From Bimastos eiseni (lineage: Eukaryota > Annelida > Clitellata > Crassiclitellata > Lumbricidae), in contig OY365806.1 in the NCBI GenBank assembly GCA_959347315.1, positions 55,913,217-55,977,216 on the forward strand: a stretch of DNA of 64,000 bases, given 5' to 3'. This document shows positions 10,098 through 22,905 of this stretch, one piece after another. Position numbers and translations under genes: made by a program. Position 1 is the first letter of the stretch, and each line of letters starts with the position of its first letter. The notes beneath the pieces were generated by a model. The model saw nothing but the letters and a program-made list of their open reading frames with translations, was not told where the DNA came from and did no database searches.

Positions 10098-10860
10098 CTA
10101 CGGATTAATTTGCGATGAGCGGGTAAAGTAATCGGAGAAGATAGACGGAAGCAGATCATTATGACGTTTAAACATTAGCTCGGCAGTTTGAAAGGTTACT
10201 ATTTGGTTGACTTTGAGAATCTTAGTTTGTTTAAAAACGAGGTCAGTCAAGAGAGAATAGCCCGAGGCATTTATCAAACGCAGTGCTCTTTTCTGAAGTA
10301 TAGCCAGTCTCGACAATCTTGAGGGATAATTAGATGTACAAATTAAGGTGCAGCAAGAGAAATACGGGCGGATCAATGTATAATATAAGTTCAAACGAAC
10401 TTGCTTACCTAATAAATTGGTTATTCTGGATAAAATGCCAAAATTTGAATATGACTGTTCCAGGTGAGATGTTGATTTATATGAATTTCTAAGAGTTTCG
10501 CAGAAGATACCCTGTTAATGAGCATGTTGTTTACAAAGAGCGAATCCTGAACGGTAGGTGGTAATTTGCGGTGGTAGCAGAACAGAATATAGTTAGTTTT
10601 GTCGACGTTCAGTGAGAGTTTATTAACAGAAAACCAGTCATTTACATGACTGAGTTTTTTTATTGAGCAATGAAAACAGTTCTTCATAGGATTTACGGGA
10701 AACAAAAATGTTGGTGCCGTCAGCAAATATTAAAAAGGTAATTAGGTTAGAGGCGTTTGGGAGATCATTGATAAATAATAAGAATAACAAGGGACCAAAG
10801 ATCGAGTTTGAGGTACGCCGTGCTTGACAAGCTTAAAATTTTTGGACAAATCTTCATCAC
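10098..10860 (-). pseudogene. Decayed LINE reverse transcriptase fragment (CR1/jockey type)
   Basis: In minus-strand order the pieces are GPLLFLLFINDLPNAS (RT palm), FLIFADGTNIFV (the FADD catalytic motif with the second Asp changed to Gly), VNDWFSVNKLSLNVDKTNYILF and NRVSSAKLLEIHINQHLTWNSHI. After a break at about 10395-10420 come LYYTLIRPYFSCC and RLAILQKRALRLI. These are the usual RT and thumb motifs of CR1/jockey-like elements in the right order. Frameshifts near 10660-10760 and 10400, and the FADG change, show that it is dead. No endonuclease part was found, consistent with 5' truncation. Confidence 0.8.
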
Positions 10861-10933
10861 ATTTAACTTGTTGATGACTATTTGCTAGGTAATTGGCAAA
10901 CCAGTAATAGACAATGCCTCAAATTCCCAAGTT

Positions 10934-11165
10934 ATATATGTATGTATGCATGTATGTATGCATGTATGTATGTTTGTATGTATGTATGTATTTATGTATG
11001 TACTATGTATGTATGCATGTATGTATGTAGGCCTATGTATATATGTATGTATGCATGTATGTACGTATGTGTGTATGTATGTATCTATGTATGTATGTAT
11101 ATATGTATGCATGTAGGCCTATGTATGTATGTATGTTTTTATGTACGTACGTACGTATACGCATT
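10934..11165. repeat. (ATGT)n microsatellite
   Basis: Tetranucleotide run with two embedded TAGGCCTA palindromes (11028 and 11114). No coding. Confidence 0.95.
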
Positions 11166-11427
11166 GCAGTGAAACTAAGTTCCACGGTCAAGGAACTTTT
11201 GTTGGTGAACTATTAAATGTCGAAATGGATTAAATACAAACGGAGCGAGTTGGTAGTTGTATAAACTAATACTAGACGAATATTTCAACTTGCAATAGAA
11301 GTTGAATCATCGAAATGTTCAACAAAAACCTCAATGTTATAGAAATCAATCCGAATCTAGATCTTTACAAGCTTCTTGTGTATAATCAGCGCTTATAGTG
11401 TAAAAAAAGAAGTGCCTGGACGCTAAA

Positions 11428-11940
11428 GGGGAGCCGTCCATAAATGACGTCACGCAATTTTGGACGATTTTTTTTACCCCTCCCCGTCGTCACTTGTCGT
11501 CACAATGCCATGACCCCCTCAAATATGACGTCACGTCACAAGGCCCTGACCACCCCCTCAAATAAATCAAACCAGATGCCCAGAATGTAATGCAAATTTT
11601 CTTATAATTGTCAGAAACTTAATTGTAACTATAAAATATTTCAAATTATAATAGTAGAACAAAGAAAATGGAGAAATTAGGTAGCTATGATAATGATTAC
11701 AACCTTATGCATCCTCAGGATGTAAGACTATCATAATCATAATTAGTGTTGTTGAATTGTGGTAACAACTACTGCTGATTAAGTGGAACATGTTTAAATG
11801 AGTGCAATTTTTAAATAAAATTACGTATTTTGATGTGATGATGTGACGTCACATTTCGTCGACTCCCTCTCCCCTTGTCGCACATAATCACAAATTTGTG
11901 ACCCTCCCCATAGGCGCGTGACGTCATTTATCGACGGCCC
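11428..11940. mobile_element. 513-bp terminal-inverted-repeat element (family A MITE)
   Basis: The left end reads GGGGAGCCGTCCATAAATGA followed by CGTCACGC. The reverse complement of the right end reads GGGCCGTCGATAAATGACGT followed by CACGC. The match continues as alternating GT/CCCTC-rich sequence on both sides. There is no open frame, so it is non-autonomous. The flanks are ctaa on the left and ttag on the right; the target duplication is unclear. A truncated second copy is at 44292-44473. The GGGGCCGTCCATAAAT end type is common in invertebrate MITEs; the superfamily is not assigned here. Confidence 0.75.
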
Positions 11941-11995
11941 TTAGTGTCAAAAAGTTAAGAACTAAAGATTGCAAAGGCAGAGCACCAAACATATT

Positions 11996-12240
11996 GTGGC
12001 ACAGTGACTGATCGGCTAGAGCGGTCGACCCGTAACGCTCAGTGTGTGCTGAGTGAGCGGGTTCGACCCTCGTCCGGGGCGTCAGTTACTGTGTAGGGAC
12101 CTTGAGCAAGTTCTTTGCGCACCATTGCTCTGCAGTACAACTGCTATTGCGCCGTCGAGGCGTGTGTGTAAACTTCTGAGCAAAAAATGTTGGAAGAAGG
12201 GCGGTATCAAATTTCGGTAATAAAATATAAAATAAATATT
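11996..12240 (+). mobile_element. tRNA-derived SINE, copy 1
   Basis: The head is tRNA-like: 'gtggcacagtgactgatcgg' and ctagagcgg resemble an A box, and gggttcgaccct is a B box, as required for internal RNA polymerase III promoters. The body (ctgtgtagggaccttgagca, then agt) resembles the CORE domain of MIR-type SINEs. The 3' part reads gccgtcgaggcgtg and ends in 'tggaagaagggcggtatcaa' plus an AATAAAATA-rich tail. Copies 2 and 3 are at 35999-36221 (plus) and 61765-61998 (minus). Confidence 0.85.
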
Positions 12241-12264
12241 AAATCGACGACAAATGGCTCGTGC

Positions 12265-12480
12265 ACTGTGGTCCACTTTGTTCGTTAAAATAGAAGTTGG
12301 ATTGGTGATATTAATGATGCTGAAATAGAAGTTGGATGGGAGAACAAAATTCTTCCAGAACAGATGCTATTTAGATTAACATAATGCCTACTGAAATAAA
12401 AACTGGATCATTGAAAAGAAAATTTGCCTAAATAGAAGTTGAATTGACAAAAATGGTTCTTGCTGATCCAGAAGCTGGAT
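12265..12480 (-). repeat. Family E repeats, reverse orientation
   Basis: The motif aaatagaagttggattggtga occurs here about five times with variation (12289, 12330, 12397, 12433, 12467). It is the reverse complement of the unit at 535-745. No coding is supported. Confidence 0.5.
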
Positions 12481-12639
12481 TTACAGACATTATTATTATC
12501 AATCCAATTTCTTTTTAGCCAAATACAATGGGCTAAAAATTGAATTTTTTTATAATTCGTTAGGCTTTTTGTCCATAAGCCATTATCTTGTCGTCAATTA
12601 TTATTTTTGAAATATTTGTTGTAATTTAAAGCGTACAGA

Positions 12640-12925
12640 GAATTGCTTTCATTTCTGAAATTGTCGACAAGGAGCTAGTGGTGCCGGCATCGTTTTGAAA
12701 GTTGGGAAAATAAAGTTTGTAAACGGTGAAGCGCGAAATATTTTTCCTCCTCTTGTTTCTGTTGATAATAACGTACGTATATAGAGGAATTGCACTGTTG
12801 CATGGACGACGATCTTGGACGGCGTCCTGGCTCTGCTGGCCAAATAAGTGGCAGGACGGCGTCCAGTCTCAAAAATAAGTGCCTGGACGCCGTCCATGAC
12901 CGTCCATGCACACTTTAAGCCCTGT
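12640..12925. repeat. Family C element, copy 1 (GGACGGCGTCCAGGC palindromes)
   Basis: The segment 12770-12920 is the reverse complement of 39600-39735 with few changes: acgta..gaggaattgcactgttgcatgg, gctctgctggccaaataa, aagtgcctggacgccgtcca. It contains several overlapping inverted repeats around GGACGGCGTCC. Short frames on the minus strand (RPATYLASRARTPSKI) are by-products. Confidence 0.7.
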
Positions 12926-12960
12926 GTATACTACGATATGATCATTGAGCTAATATAATA

Positions 12961-13505
12961 TACTAGCTGTCAACCCGTGAAGAATCACTGGTCGGATAAT
13001 ATTTGAGCTCACGATTCAACAGCGACTGGCACTGTTCGTTCTAGCTGTTAACGCGCAGATAATCACGGATCATACTTGATTGTAACGTTGCTATAGTAGT
13101 GGTGAAGACACTTTGACGCAGAGCTAAAATAGGCCTACACATGATTAAGTAAACGAAACGGTCGACGAACTGTGCGTCACCTTCTGCAACACTGTAAGTT
13201 CGCAGTGGTCAATACAAACATACTCTAAAAGTACACATTACTCATTAAGTATCCGTTTAGTTTGAATGGTTTAAATTATACTTACATTACACGATGCATT
13301 TAAATTTAATAACTACACATATACTTACATGGACGCGAATAAAAAGTTTTGAAACGCGAATCGAACGTTTGTTTACAGTTACTTTTGCAGATATTTAGGT
13401 CAACTTCTGTCCAATCATACGTTTTAGATTGATTCAGATTCTATCCAATCACGCACCTTAGATGTGACGGACAAAGCACGTGACTTAGGTAATTATATAG
13501 ATAGT
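12961..13505. mobile_element. Family D-like element bounded by TACTAGCTG and TATATAGATAG
   Basis: It begins tactagctgtcaacccgtg and ends aattatatagatag, about 545 bases. The size and both boundary words match the element 23469-24017 (tactagctgg ... tttatatatagaga), although the interiors differ. 'ctagctgt.aac.cg..g..aatcac' occurs twice inside (12963 and 13041). The class is unknown and no coding is seen. Confidence 0.4.
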
Positions 13506-13841
13506 ATGTTCATAAAATCAACACACTAATTCGAACTGACTGATTATCTCCGGTATATTCACAGTGCATATAACATCGCATGCAGGATTGAACTATAGCA
13601 AGTAACGAGAGAGTGGAAACAATTATAGCCGTATGAAGGTCCTACATGGTTCTCCTTCAAGCGATGCCTGTACGACATCGTCAGAAAGAGATACCCACGT
13701 AACCCACCTCGAGGTCTCCTCCCTGTGATGGATGGGTCCTCAAACTGAGATGCCTGTGTATAGTGCTGGTAGCAGGTATGAAAGGAAGGACGCGTCAACG
13801 TATATCATCAGCAACGAGAAGATTACCGTCGGAAAAGGACG

Positions 13842-13845
<4 letters not shown>
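13506..13845. other. No supported feature
   Basis: Unique-looking sequence with short frames only; nothing recognised. Confidence 0.4.
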
Positions 13846-14170
<325 letters not shown>

Positions 14171-14604
14171 AGACGCAGCATAATTTCGTCTGATACAGAG
14201 ACTCAGAGAGCAGCATGTGCTACAGATGCTGCGTATACGAGACGACAGTCAGATGGTCCGAAAGCTTTCCATTATTAAGCAGATGTTGGTTTGAGTCTGG
14301 CTCCAGAGACCGATGCATTCACTGCAGGGAGGAGGGACGGACCAATGAGGATAAATCTAGACACGCAGCAGGTAGACAAAGACCCCATCGGGTGGCAATA
14401 GATATATGTACATGTAGATGGAAAGAAAGGAAAATTCATTAGACGCAGACAATTAACGGAAACTTATTGTGTGGTGATCACAATGGATGATTCGTGCGAC
14501 ACCTTTCGTTGCGACGATCGATGGCCCTCTGACGATGAATGCTACGACGAAGTAGAATGGACGAGCGGAGGGAGGGAGGCTGAGGTGGAACTGAAGATGC
14601 TCAA

Positions 14605-14775
14605 TACCCTCCTTTAGCCCCTTCCTTAAGCCCTTTACTTCAGACCCTTCCTTTAGCCCCTTCCTATAGCCCTTTCCTTTAGCTTTTTTCTTTAGCCCAT
14701 TCCTTTAACCCGTTCCTTCATCCCTCGCCTTCAGCCCCTTCCTTTGGCCCTTCCATCAGCCCTTTTCTTCAGCCC
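14605..14775. repeat. Degenerate pyrimidine repeat (cctttagcccctt)
   Basis: About 12 degenerate units of 13-16 bases such as ccttcctttagcccc. No coding. The surrounding 14171-14604 has no supported feature. Confidence 0.7.
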
Positions 14776-17008
14776 TGTCCTGGCCCAATCGTCCATATAT
14801 AGTCAACGACTTATTGCTTCTGCTCAACGCTACATGATCACTGTTTCTGATTCGTATATACTTGCTTCATTCTCAATAAGCCAACCATTAAGCTCAATAT
14901 GCCAACCGGTAAGTTTAACTTGGACAATAATTGGGTAACAGTCGTATTATTAATTTATTACCGATGGTATACAACAGACAAACGGCAGCTCCATGACATA
15001 AACAGTAGAATTATATCGATGGCGATTTAGATACGTTTTGATGTTTTTGGTGTAAAGGTCAATAGTTTTAATGAAGTAGATATTGTGTGGATATAATTTA
15101 TATCGTCTCTGTGAAGCGGCAGAAGGTCACGTGGGCATGGTCGCAAGTCTTGGTTCCGAACATTAATCGAGGGGAAGACCAACCGAAGCTCATTAGAGTG
15201 ACAACTGACAGCAGACGCAGAGACTCTCCATCACAGCGACAGCCACCCTCAGACGTCCGCTCCTGCCAACTTCCCATCGTCAGTTTGGAATGCTGTCTCA
15301 CAGGCTACAACCACACACTTTAAAAACGTTTTATCATACCAGCCAGTATATCTTAAGTAGATGACCTCTGCCTCAAGGTCATTTACAATTTAGTTCTTTC
15401 CAGTGCTTCTGCCCTCAGAAGAAAGGTCAGGGCTCGAACGACGCCATATTCTTCTGTCTCCTCCCGTCCATCTATCATTTCCTTCATTCTAGCTACGATG
15501 AATTTGTCAACATCCGTCATCCAGTGACTTATAATAATTAATCGTCTTCCACTCTTTCTACGATTTTTCTTTCTTTCACTTTTCCTTCTAACACATAAAC
15601 TGCATAACCTCTTTCGTTCTTTTCATAGGCAGCTTGTACGAGAATTCAGACCATGCAGGCCAGAACGTTTCAAGAGCCTAATGAGATGCCGTTACACCAC
15701 TTTGGACAATGTGAACAAATGAATGCTTTCCTGTTGTTGCAATTTAACACAGAAGAACCGCTTTATGATGCTGATGACAGTGGCGCCACATAAGAGCAAC
15801 TTAGACCGCGACGACGTTATCTCTAGCATGATGCGTCGATTTCTGCATCAGTGACAGCACGTCGTTCAGTCGCCGTCAGTCGCTTCCGGATGATGTCAGT
15901 GGTGCGCCATTGATGGTCGATGAGGTGTAGAATGACGTTGAGGTGGAAGAAGAGGAAGAAGGAATAGGAGGAGGAGGAGGAGGAGGAGGAGTGGTGAGAG
16001 GTTATTTAATTTCCTGTCTGCTGGTTTTGCTCATTTTGTCTCTTTGCAAGCTGTGCCAATCGATCTGCTACACTCGTGTCTATTGCAATGTGTTTCAATC
16101 TATTTCTGCCTAAGTCTGCTTGTGTCTACATGCCCGTCGATCTGGCTCTACTGTGCGATGTCAGAGGTTGTTCATCGGAAGTCTTTCCAAACTCACATCT
16201 TATCTACATGTGCCAACTACCAACCATCTACCCGTCTAGCCATCTATCCACCCATCCACCCATCTCCCACCATCCCCACCTACCCAAACCTAAATGCATC
16301 ATGCACAACTGATGGAGAAAGTTGAACCATGTCAGATAACGTAAGTAGCGTAAAAAGCGATGTAGAGACCCTCTAGTGTTAAAACAGCGAGATAATTGGT
16401 TTTCGTTGTCACGAAGAGGAAAGACGCAAGCGTCGTGGTCGTTGTGGTAGTTGCAGTTTAACGACACTGTGTGATAACAGAGATCATTAACGTCACCCTC
16501 CTCCTCCTTTATCCAGGCTTGGGACTAGCACTGTCAGAGTACAAATAGTGACAATAGTGTCTCTTCGTTCACTTTTCTTGAGCTCAATAGAGCGACCATG
16601 TTTCGGGTGTCGTTTAACCGAAAGATTCGTTAGTTGGAAGAGCGGTCCTATTAGAAACCTATCTTGTATTTTGCTCTGTGACAGTTATGTTGAGTCGACC
16701 GATTAATGTTCTCATCTGTGATAAAGCAAGAGAACTGACTGATTCGCTTAATATAGGCGTATAATTATATGCAGCATAGTGTTTTAGAGTTGACTGATTG
16801 GCTAATCTCGCTGACATCAATTTAAGTGGGATAATTCCGCCACCGGATCCGCCATTAGTTTGAGATTACCGTTTCCTCAAATTCAATGTAAGGCATGCGA
16901 TGTAACAAGTGCCCTCGTATTTGTCCATCGCTGAATCAAGGACTGAAAGCTTTCTAAACGACCGCGAGTGCACCCTGAGATATTAACGACTAACTTTATG
17001 CTGACACC

Positions 17009-17045
<37 letters not shown>

Positions 17046-18240
17046 GCCTGTATTCTTTTTTCATTCTTATTTTACTGGTTACAGTTGGATTGGTATCATT
17101 GGTTTCATATTCAACAGCCTAGACTTGTGCAACAATTTGTAAGGTTTGAGAAGATTTTGTTTGCTGGACAACTTGGTTACGTGGGCCATATAATAATAAT
17201 ATTAAAATGCAAATAAGTTAACAGTATACTCTATCTGCAATGGTATAGTTTAGAGCCTATATTTATTGTTTGGCAGTATAATTGATAGGTCACCATTGCG
17301 GATGGATGGCAAACGATAGAGACCTTGATAAAGAAAAGCAAAGAATGGTTCAGTTTAGAATTAGGTCTCGATGAATGCAAGCACAGAATGATGCAGTCGT
17401 GGATGCATGGCATAGACGGAAAAGATCTGTCGAGACAAGCGAATGGAAACGTGACACGTGGACAGTGACTGTTACAAGTAGCAACACCGACGGAGTATTA
17501 AGACAAAGTCAAACGACGAAAGCTATGATGAAAGGTAACATTCAATTACGGAATTGACGGTCTGTACAGCATCGACTGAGCGAATAAAGAACTTCCGCTT
17601 TGACGCCTTTACCTCTTATTACTTTAATGGCCACCGGAGTTTTTCCAAAGTCTCTCTTTGATCTTTTTAAACTGACGCCGATGTTTTACAATAAGACTAT
17701 CTCATCTAGACATCTTTCCAGGCACGGGGAACCATCATGACTCACACACAACATACATGCACACCCACACGTACACGCACGCCTACACACACACCGACAT
17801 ACACACCCACACACACATATACGCACGCGCGCACACATCTACACACAGCTATGGTTTTGTAGCGAAACACTCAATGATTCATGACCAGTGTTTAGACTTT
17901 AGACAGGAGTATAATAGACAATGAATGATCTGCTCTGCGTTGTAGCAGACAACCAAACGAAGAAGCGTTTCTCCATCATTAAGTAATACAACACAAGTCG
18001 GGGTCTCTCAATAGGATTTGAAAGAGCGTCTACAATGCTATTCCTTAAGCTCTTGCAGTCCATGTGCATCGATGCGCGTGGGAAAGGTTTTACTAGTAGT
18101 CCTATAGGACTACGAGCCATAGATTCTAGGGAATTGCAGTCGCCTATAATCAGAAGCAAAAGAAACCTATATTGAGGTGCAATAACTGAATGTCTTATAC
18201 GGCAATTTCAGTTCAGCTGTGTATGGTCTTCCTTGATCGA
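14776..18240. other. Long stretch without a supported gene
   Basis: Contains only simple runs: (gga)n at 15961-15990, (ta)n/(ga)n at 17009-17045 and a (ca)-rich stretch at 17741-17850. The interval 15420-15620 has Cys-poor pyrimidine-rich text that might be another reverse-oriented LINE remnant, but I could not read a motif. Short frames have no recognisable content. Confidence 0.4.
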
Positions 18241-18875
18241 TTCAGTATATTATATATTCAGTATATTGTATATTCAGTATATTGTATATTCAGTATATTG
18301 TATATTCAGTATATTATATATTCAGTATATTGTATATTCAGTATATTGTATATTCAGTATATTATATATTCAGTATATTGTATATTCAGTATATTGTATA
18401 TTCAGTATATTATATATTCAGTATATTGTATATTCAGTATATTATATATTCAGTATATTGTATATTCAGTATATTATATATTCAGTATAATATATATTCA
18501 GTATATTGTATATTCAGTATATTGTATATTCAGTATATTGTATATTCAGTATATTGTATATTCAGTATATTGTATATTCAGTATATTATATATTCAGTAT
18601 ATTGTATATTCAGTATATTGTATATTCAGTATATTGTATATTCAGTATATTATATATTCAGTATATTGTATATTCAGTATATTGTATATTCAGTATATTG
18701 TATATTCAGTATATTGTATATTCAGTATATTGTATATTCAGTATATTATATATTCAGTATATTGTATATTCAGTATATTATATATTCAGTATATTGTATA
18801 TTCAGTATATTATATATTCAGTATATTATATATTCAGTATATTGTATATTCAGTATATTGTATATTCAGTATATT
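18241..18875. repeat. 16-bp AT satellite (cagtatattgtatatt)
   Basis: About 39 head-to-tail copies of a 16-bp unit. One position varies between G and A (cagtatattGtatatt or cagtatattAtatatt), and one unit has a further change near 18487. Indels are absent, so the array stays in register. Because 16 is not a multiple of three and the unit lacks stops in one orientation, up to 255 codons stay open (YIQYIVYSVYCIFSIL repeat). This is not a gene. Confidence 0.97.
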
Positions 18876-19099
18876 AATTCCTGTGCATAAATATATACAT
18901 AATGATCGGATGAAAAGCAAACCTCAAATCATTTCTCCAATAATTTATACGTATTAATCAAAGATGGTAAAACTTTGAGTTTAATTATTGAGAAGCGCAT
19001 ATTTAACATTCATTAGTCAAAATGAGCGTCAAAATTGTCCTCCTCCTCCTCTTCGTTTTTCTTCTGCCTCTTTTTCCTCTTCCTCGTTCTTCTTTTTCG
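18876..19099. other. No supported feature
   Basis: Short AT-rich spacer between the satellite and the LINE tail. Confidence 0.4.
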
Positions 19100-19275
19100 T
19101 CTTTTTCGTCTTCTAGTTATCTGCCTCTTCGGCAGGTTCAAATGTCAGATGTCTCCACTTCTCTCGCTGTTGAGCCTCTTCTTTCCGCTTTTCATATCCC
19201 TCTGTCATCATCCACTCAAGCATCATCTGTCTTGGTCTTCCTCTTGAAGAAGAAGAAGGCATAGGACTGGTGTCA
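19100..19275 (-). pseudogene. LINE ORF2 C-terminal tail fragment
   Basis: Minus-strand reading gives RGRPRQMMLEWMMTEGYEKR followed by KEEAQQREKWRHLTFEPAE, which matches the GRPR..M..WM....Y..lK..AqdRe.WR tail of non-LTR retrotransposon proteins. It is cut off on both sides and followed by a Lys/Glu-rich stretch. The plus-strand frames through it (Ser/Leu/Phe-rich) are shadows. Confidence 0.6.
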
Positions 19276-20575
19276 ATCACTTACGAAGCCGAAAGGAACA
19301 TTAGGGCAGAAATCTTCCGTGCATGACTTTTAGATTTGTGGAGTGGTTTGGATGATAGTAGGGTCAACTCTCCCACTGGACACTGTTAAGCCCTGTGGCT
19401 TTCAAGAGTAAGCTCGGAAAATGAGCTATTAAGCACCCCAGATTAATTTGCAATGGTTCTAACACGAACTACACGCCTTCTGAACTACTGTAGACCCTTG
19501 TTTACAATGGTTATAGCTATGTTATATTTGAAGTTTAAAATTGACATTCTGCAGAGTACATTCTGGCAAATTCTCGTTACACGATATCAGAGGCCGACAC
19601 TTCTTCTTATTTAAACTGTGCCTGAACCTTTCAAAAGTTAAACTGATGAAAGCGAAGAGAAATAACCGATTCCATATCAGTCAGCATTAGACTCTGGAGC
19701 GTTTTGGTTGTGTGTGTGTGTGTGTGTGTGTGACTTAGGCCTATTATAAATTTATGATGTTGGGTGTAAGTTAGTAAGTAAGTATAGTCTTTAATACACG
19801 ATATTCAAGCGCAACAACGGGACATCAATAATAGAAGGCAATGATAGAACATTGTCGCACCTTGTGCACAGCGCACCGATCACAATATACTGTTCGTCGT
19901 TGTTTTAGATGTACATGTAGGTGGGGCCTATAGTCCGTATTTTTTTGGTATTAGACGATGGTTCGAAGGTGTAAGTAGCATAGTTTGGTGAGGAGGGGTT
20001 GGGGCTGAATGTGGCGCAAGTTGTGGAGTCAGAAATATAAAATTGTAGGCCTAATGACCAAGGACTAATAAAGAGTTACAGTATTCGGTTTTGGCATTTA
20101 CAGACAAGATAGAATAAAGCAGGAATGTAGAAGAGTAAAGCGTTGTGTAGAAGACCGAGAAGAATGCGGAAGATTGTTGAGGAATACATAGGATGCGGCT
20201 GAATGAAACGAAATAAGAAGAATTAATACATATGGAATGGACTCACCAATTGAGTCACATCTTACAGATCCAGATCAAAGCAGAGGCCGAAATCAGGAAA
20301 AATAAACAGATGCATCCCGCATCTTCTTAGTCATCGTGTGCAAGACAAGACACTTTAAAATCACCTTAATTATTATCACTATCACAATAACTATCAAACT
20401 GACCTACTCGCGCCGCGAGAGTCAAGGGTAGGCCTACCTAAGGTAGGCCTACGTCTACAGAAAATCTGTGTGTGTTTGTATTTCGTCTGTCACGGTCTGT
20501 AGTTCCGCATGAGAAGGATGAATAACAAGCGTCAACTGGTTCGCAATGTGCGTGCGATTGAATGAGCAGGCCTAC
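19276..20575. other. No supported gene; (TG)n at 19709-19732
   Basis: A pure (tg)n run of 12 units and three TAGGCCTA palindromes by 20451. Nothing else recognised. Confidence 0.4.
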
Positions 20576-20806
20576 AATAATTCCAATGGTCGTAATTAGT
20601 GAATAATTCCAATAGCCGTAATTAGTGAATAATTCCAATAGCCGTAATTAGTAGATAATTCCAATGGCCGTAATTAGTAAATAATTCCAATAGCCGTAAT
20701 TAGTGAATAATTCCAATGGCCGTAACTAGTAAATAATTCCAATGATCGTAATTCCAATGGTCGTAATTAGTAAATAATTCCAATGGTCGTAATTAGTAAA
20801 TAACGG
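20576..20806. repeat. 25-26-bp tandem array (aattccaatggccgtaattagtgaat)
   Basis: About nine units of aattccaat(g/a)gccgtaattagt(a/g)aat with small variations (ggtcgt, gatcgt). One unit is shortened at 20745-20765. No coding. Confidence 0.92.
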
Positions 20807-22629
20807 CTTGACTGACCGTTGATGTTGAGTCGTGATGACGTATTTACCCAGCTGAGTATAATCGTCATCGCAGTGAATCTGGCGAAGTGATCATCGCATG
20901 AGGACAGCATTCTGTCCCTCCTACATTCACTTCACTGCAGCCAAAATAAGAGCACCAGTGACACCTGGTGGCAAGCGTCGTCACATGTGCAAAGCGACCT
21001 CCTCGGCGTTCATCATCCATCGTCCACGGTTGCTTTCCATTGGAAAATTACCGTCATTCGAACAAACTAGGCCTATGATGACTTGAAGTTTGCTTCTCCA
21101 GGCTCACGCGTTGTATGTTGGATATGATGCCCATCATTCAATATTCATCTGCTCTGTTTGAAAAGTTGCTCAGCTCTGCAAACATCGTCAGCGATCGACA
21201 ACATCACTTCCGGCTGTTTTCCATTCCTCATGTGTAGCTACGCGATGAAAATAATGTCGTCTGCTGTTGAAAATAGCTTCGGCTTTCGAAGAGTTCTTCT
21301 GCTTATGGAGATTTCGTCTGAGTTTAGCTTATAGCGTTGTTTGCTTTATCTACGACGACGTCTGTTTGGCATGCCATCTCTCATCATGTAGTGTTCGACA
21401 CAGACTGACAGCGCATACATTGTCCTATACAATGTAGTGAACGGTCATTGAGTGATGAAGGCGTTGTGACTGATCGTAACAAGTAAACACACTACGTCGT
21501 AGTTGTAATCAATCCATCCATTTCTAGACAACCGTGTTTTCAGGAGATTGAGAGCGAAACTCCTCCACTGTTTGCACCCTGACAGTGCCAAACCCAAGCC
21601 TGGATGAAGGAGGAGGACGACGCTAATCATCTTTGTTATGAAACAGCGTCATTAAACTGCAACTAACCTATTGAGAGCGACTTATGATCGACTTTCAACT
21701 TAAAAGCATTTGAAGACATTTGATGCGTTGTCCCGTAAACGAATCAAAAATTAATTATTTGTTAAGTTCTCAAACTTTTCAGTGTGACGGACACTCGGAT
21801 AGTATGGATGCACGCATTATAAATTTATAATCTAAATTAGAAAATTTAGGGGGGCAAATCAAGGCTCGCGGACTGGAACCGGTAAGGCAAAATCAGTCTT
21901 ATAATGAATTATTTTTAGTAATTAATTTATACCGTGCCATTTTATCATGCACGAAGCATCGATTGACGTTATATCAGAACCAGGTCTAATTATAACTATC
22001 GGGTATAGAGAATCTGTACATCCTATGCACGCTGAGAACACAATCTGTCTGAAATAGTTAAATGTAAAGTAGAGAATGAACCGAGAAAAATGACCGAACA
22101 GAGTTGCCTGCAGTTACAAGGGAGTGAGTGTTCAAAAGTCGAGGAACAGCAACCGAGATAAACTCGTTCAACAACAACAGATCAACTTTTAGATATGAAC
22201 ATAATAGATGTTATGACAATGAGATGACCTCGTCGAGTAATTAATTGAATCTTGCGAATAAGGAATGTTTTATTAACTGTGAACCCAAAATCGAAAGAGA
22301 TGTGTCTGTTTATCAAGCAGTCAGTGCAAAGATTTAAGCGGAGGCAGTAGGCCTATGCTAATAATTAATTAAGCAATAGCGTACTAATCTCTTAAGCCGA
22401 TTTCCACTACACACCAACTCTGATAGTTATGGTTACTCGGACAGCAGCTGTGGCAGATATGGCAAGTTCTTTCGAAATTCATTAAAAACGTTTGCTTGCA
22501 GAGCTACAATGAGACGAAAATATACCGAAAAATAGCTATTTCGTAATCGTAAACCTGAGCTTATATATGACGCCGTCAATGGAACGAAACAGATTGGACC
22601 GAGCGTAAATAGTGAGTATAGGCCTATAG
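20807..22629. other. No supported feature
   Basis: Mixed-composition sequence without recognisable coding, SINE or array structure. The segments 20900-21060 and 21480-21640 have short frames only. Confidence 0.4.
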
Positions 22630-22905
22630 TTATAATTTATTGATATGCTGGAACTTATTAAGCAGTCTATTCTGTTGGAGCGTTTGCGACTGAACCGACT
22701 GTCGTCCGTTACAACACACATCAATAGACGACGGCGATGATTTCAAAGGACGCGTTACATCAATCATGTCCAGCGTACATTCGAGAGGCGTTGTTGTTAT
22801 CGTTGTCGTATTCTCTATCTGAATGTCTTCTTCTTCTGCTAAGACATCTTTCATCGCCTCGTCCTTCCTCCGCCTCCTCCTCTTCGTCTCTTCCTCCGTC
22901 TACTT
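22630..22905 (-). CDS. Candidate C-terminal exon, unidentified
   Basis: A minus-strand frame ending in TAA reads TEEETKRRRRRRKDEAMKDV (highly basic), then LAEEEDIQIENTTT, ECTLDMIDVTRPLKSS and LLNKFQHINKL. This looks like a cytoplasmic C-terminal tail. The in-frame TAG at about 22903 could itself supply the AG of an acceptor, but the pyrimidine tract is poor. An in-frame ATG exists at 22854. No family recognised, and it could be chance. Confidence 0.25.

Noticed and set aside
11996..12080. A functional tRNA gene
   Set aside because: The A and B boxes are there but the stems do not pair properly, and the sequence continues into a SINE body found three times.
18190..18957. 255-residue plus-strand open frame with a 16-residue repeat
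   Set aside because: It is produced by a 16-bp AT satellite. The protein repeat equals three DNA units and carries no independent coding signal.
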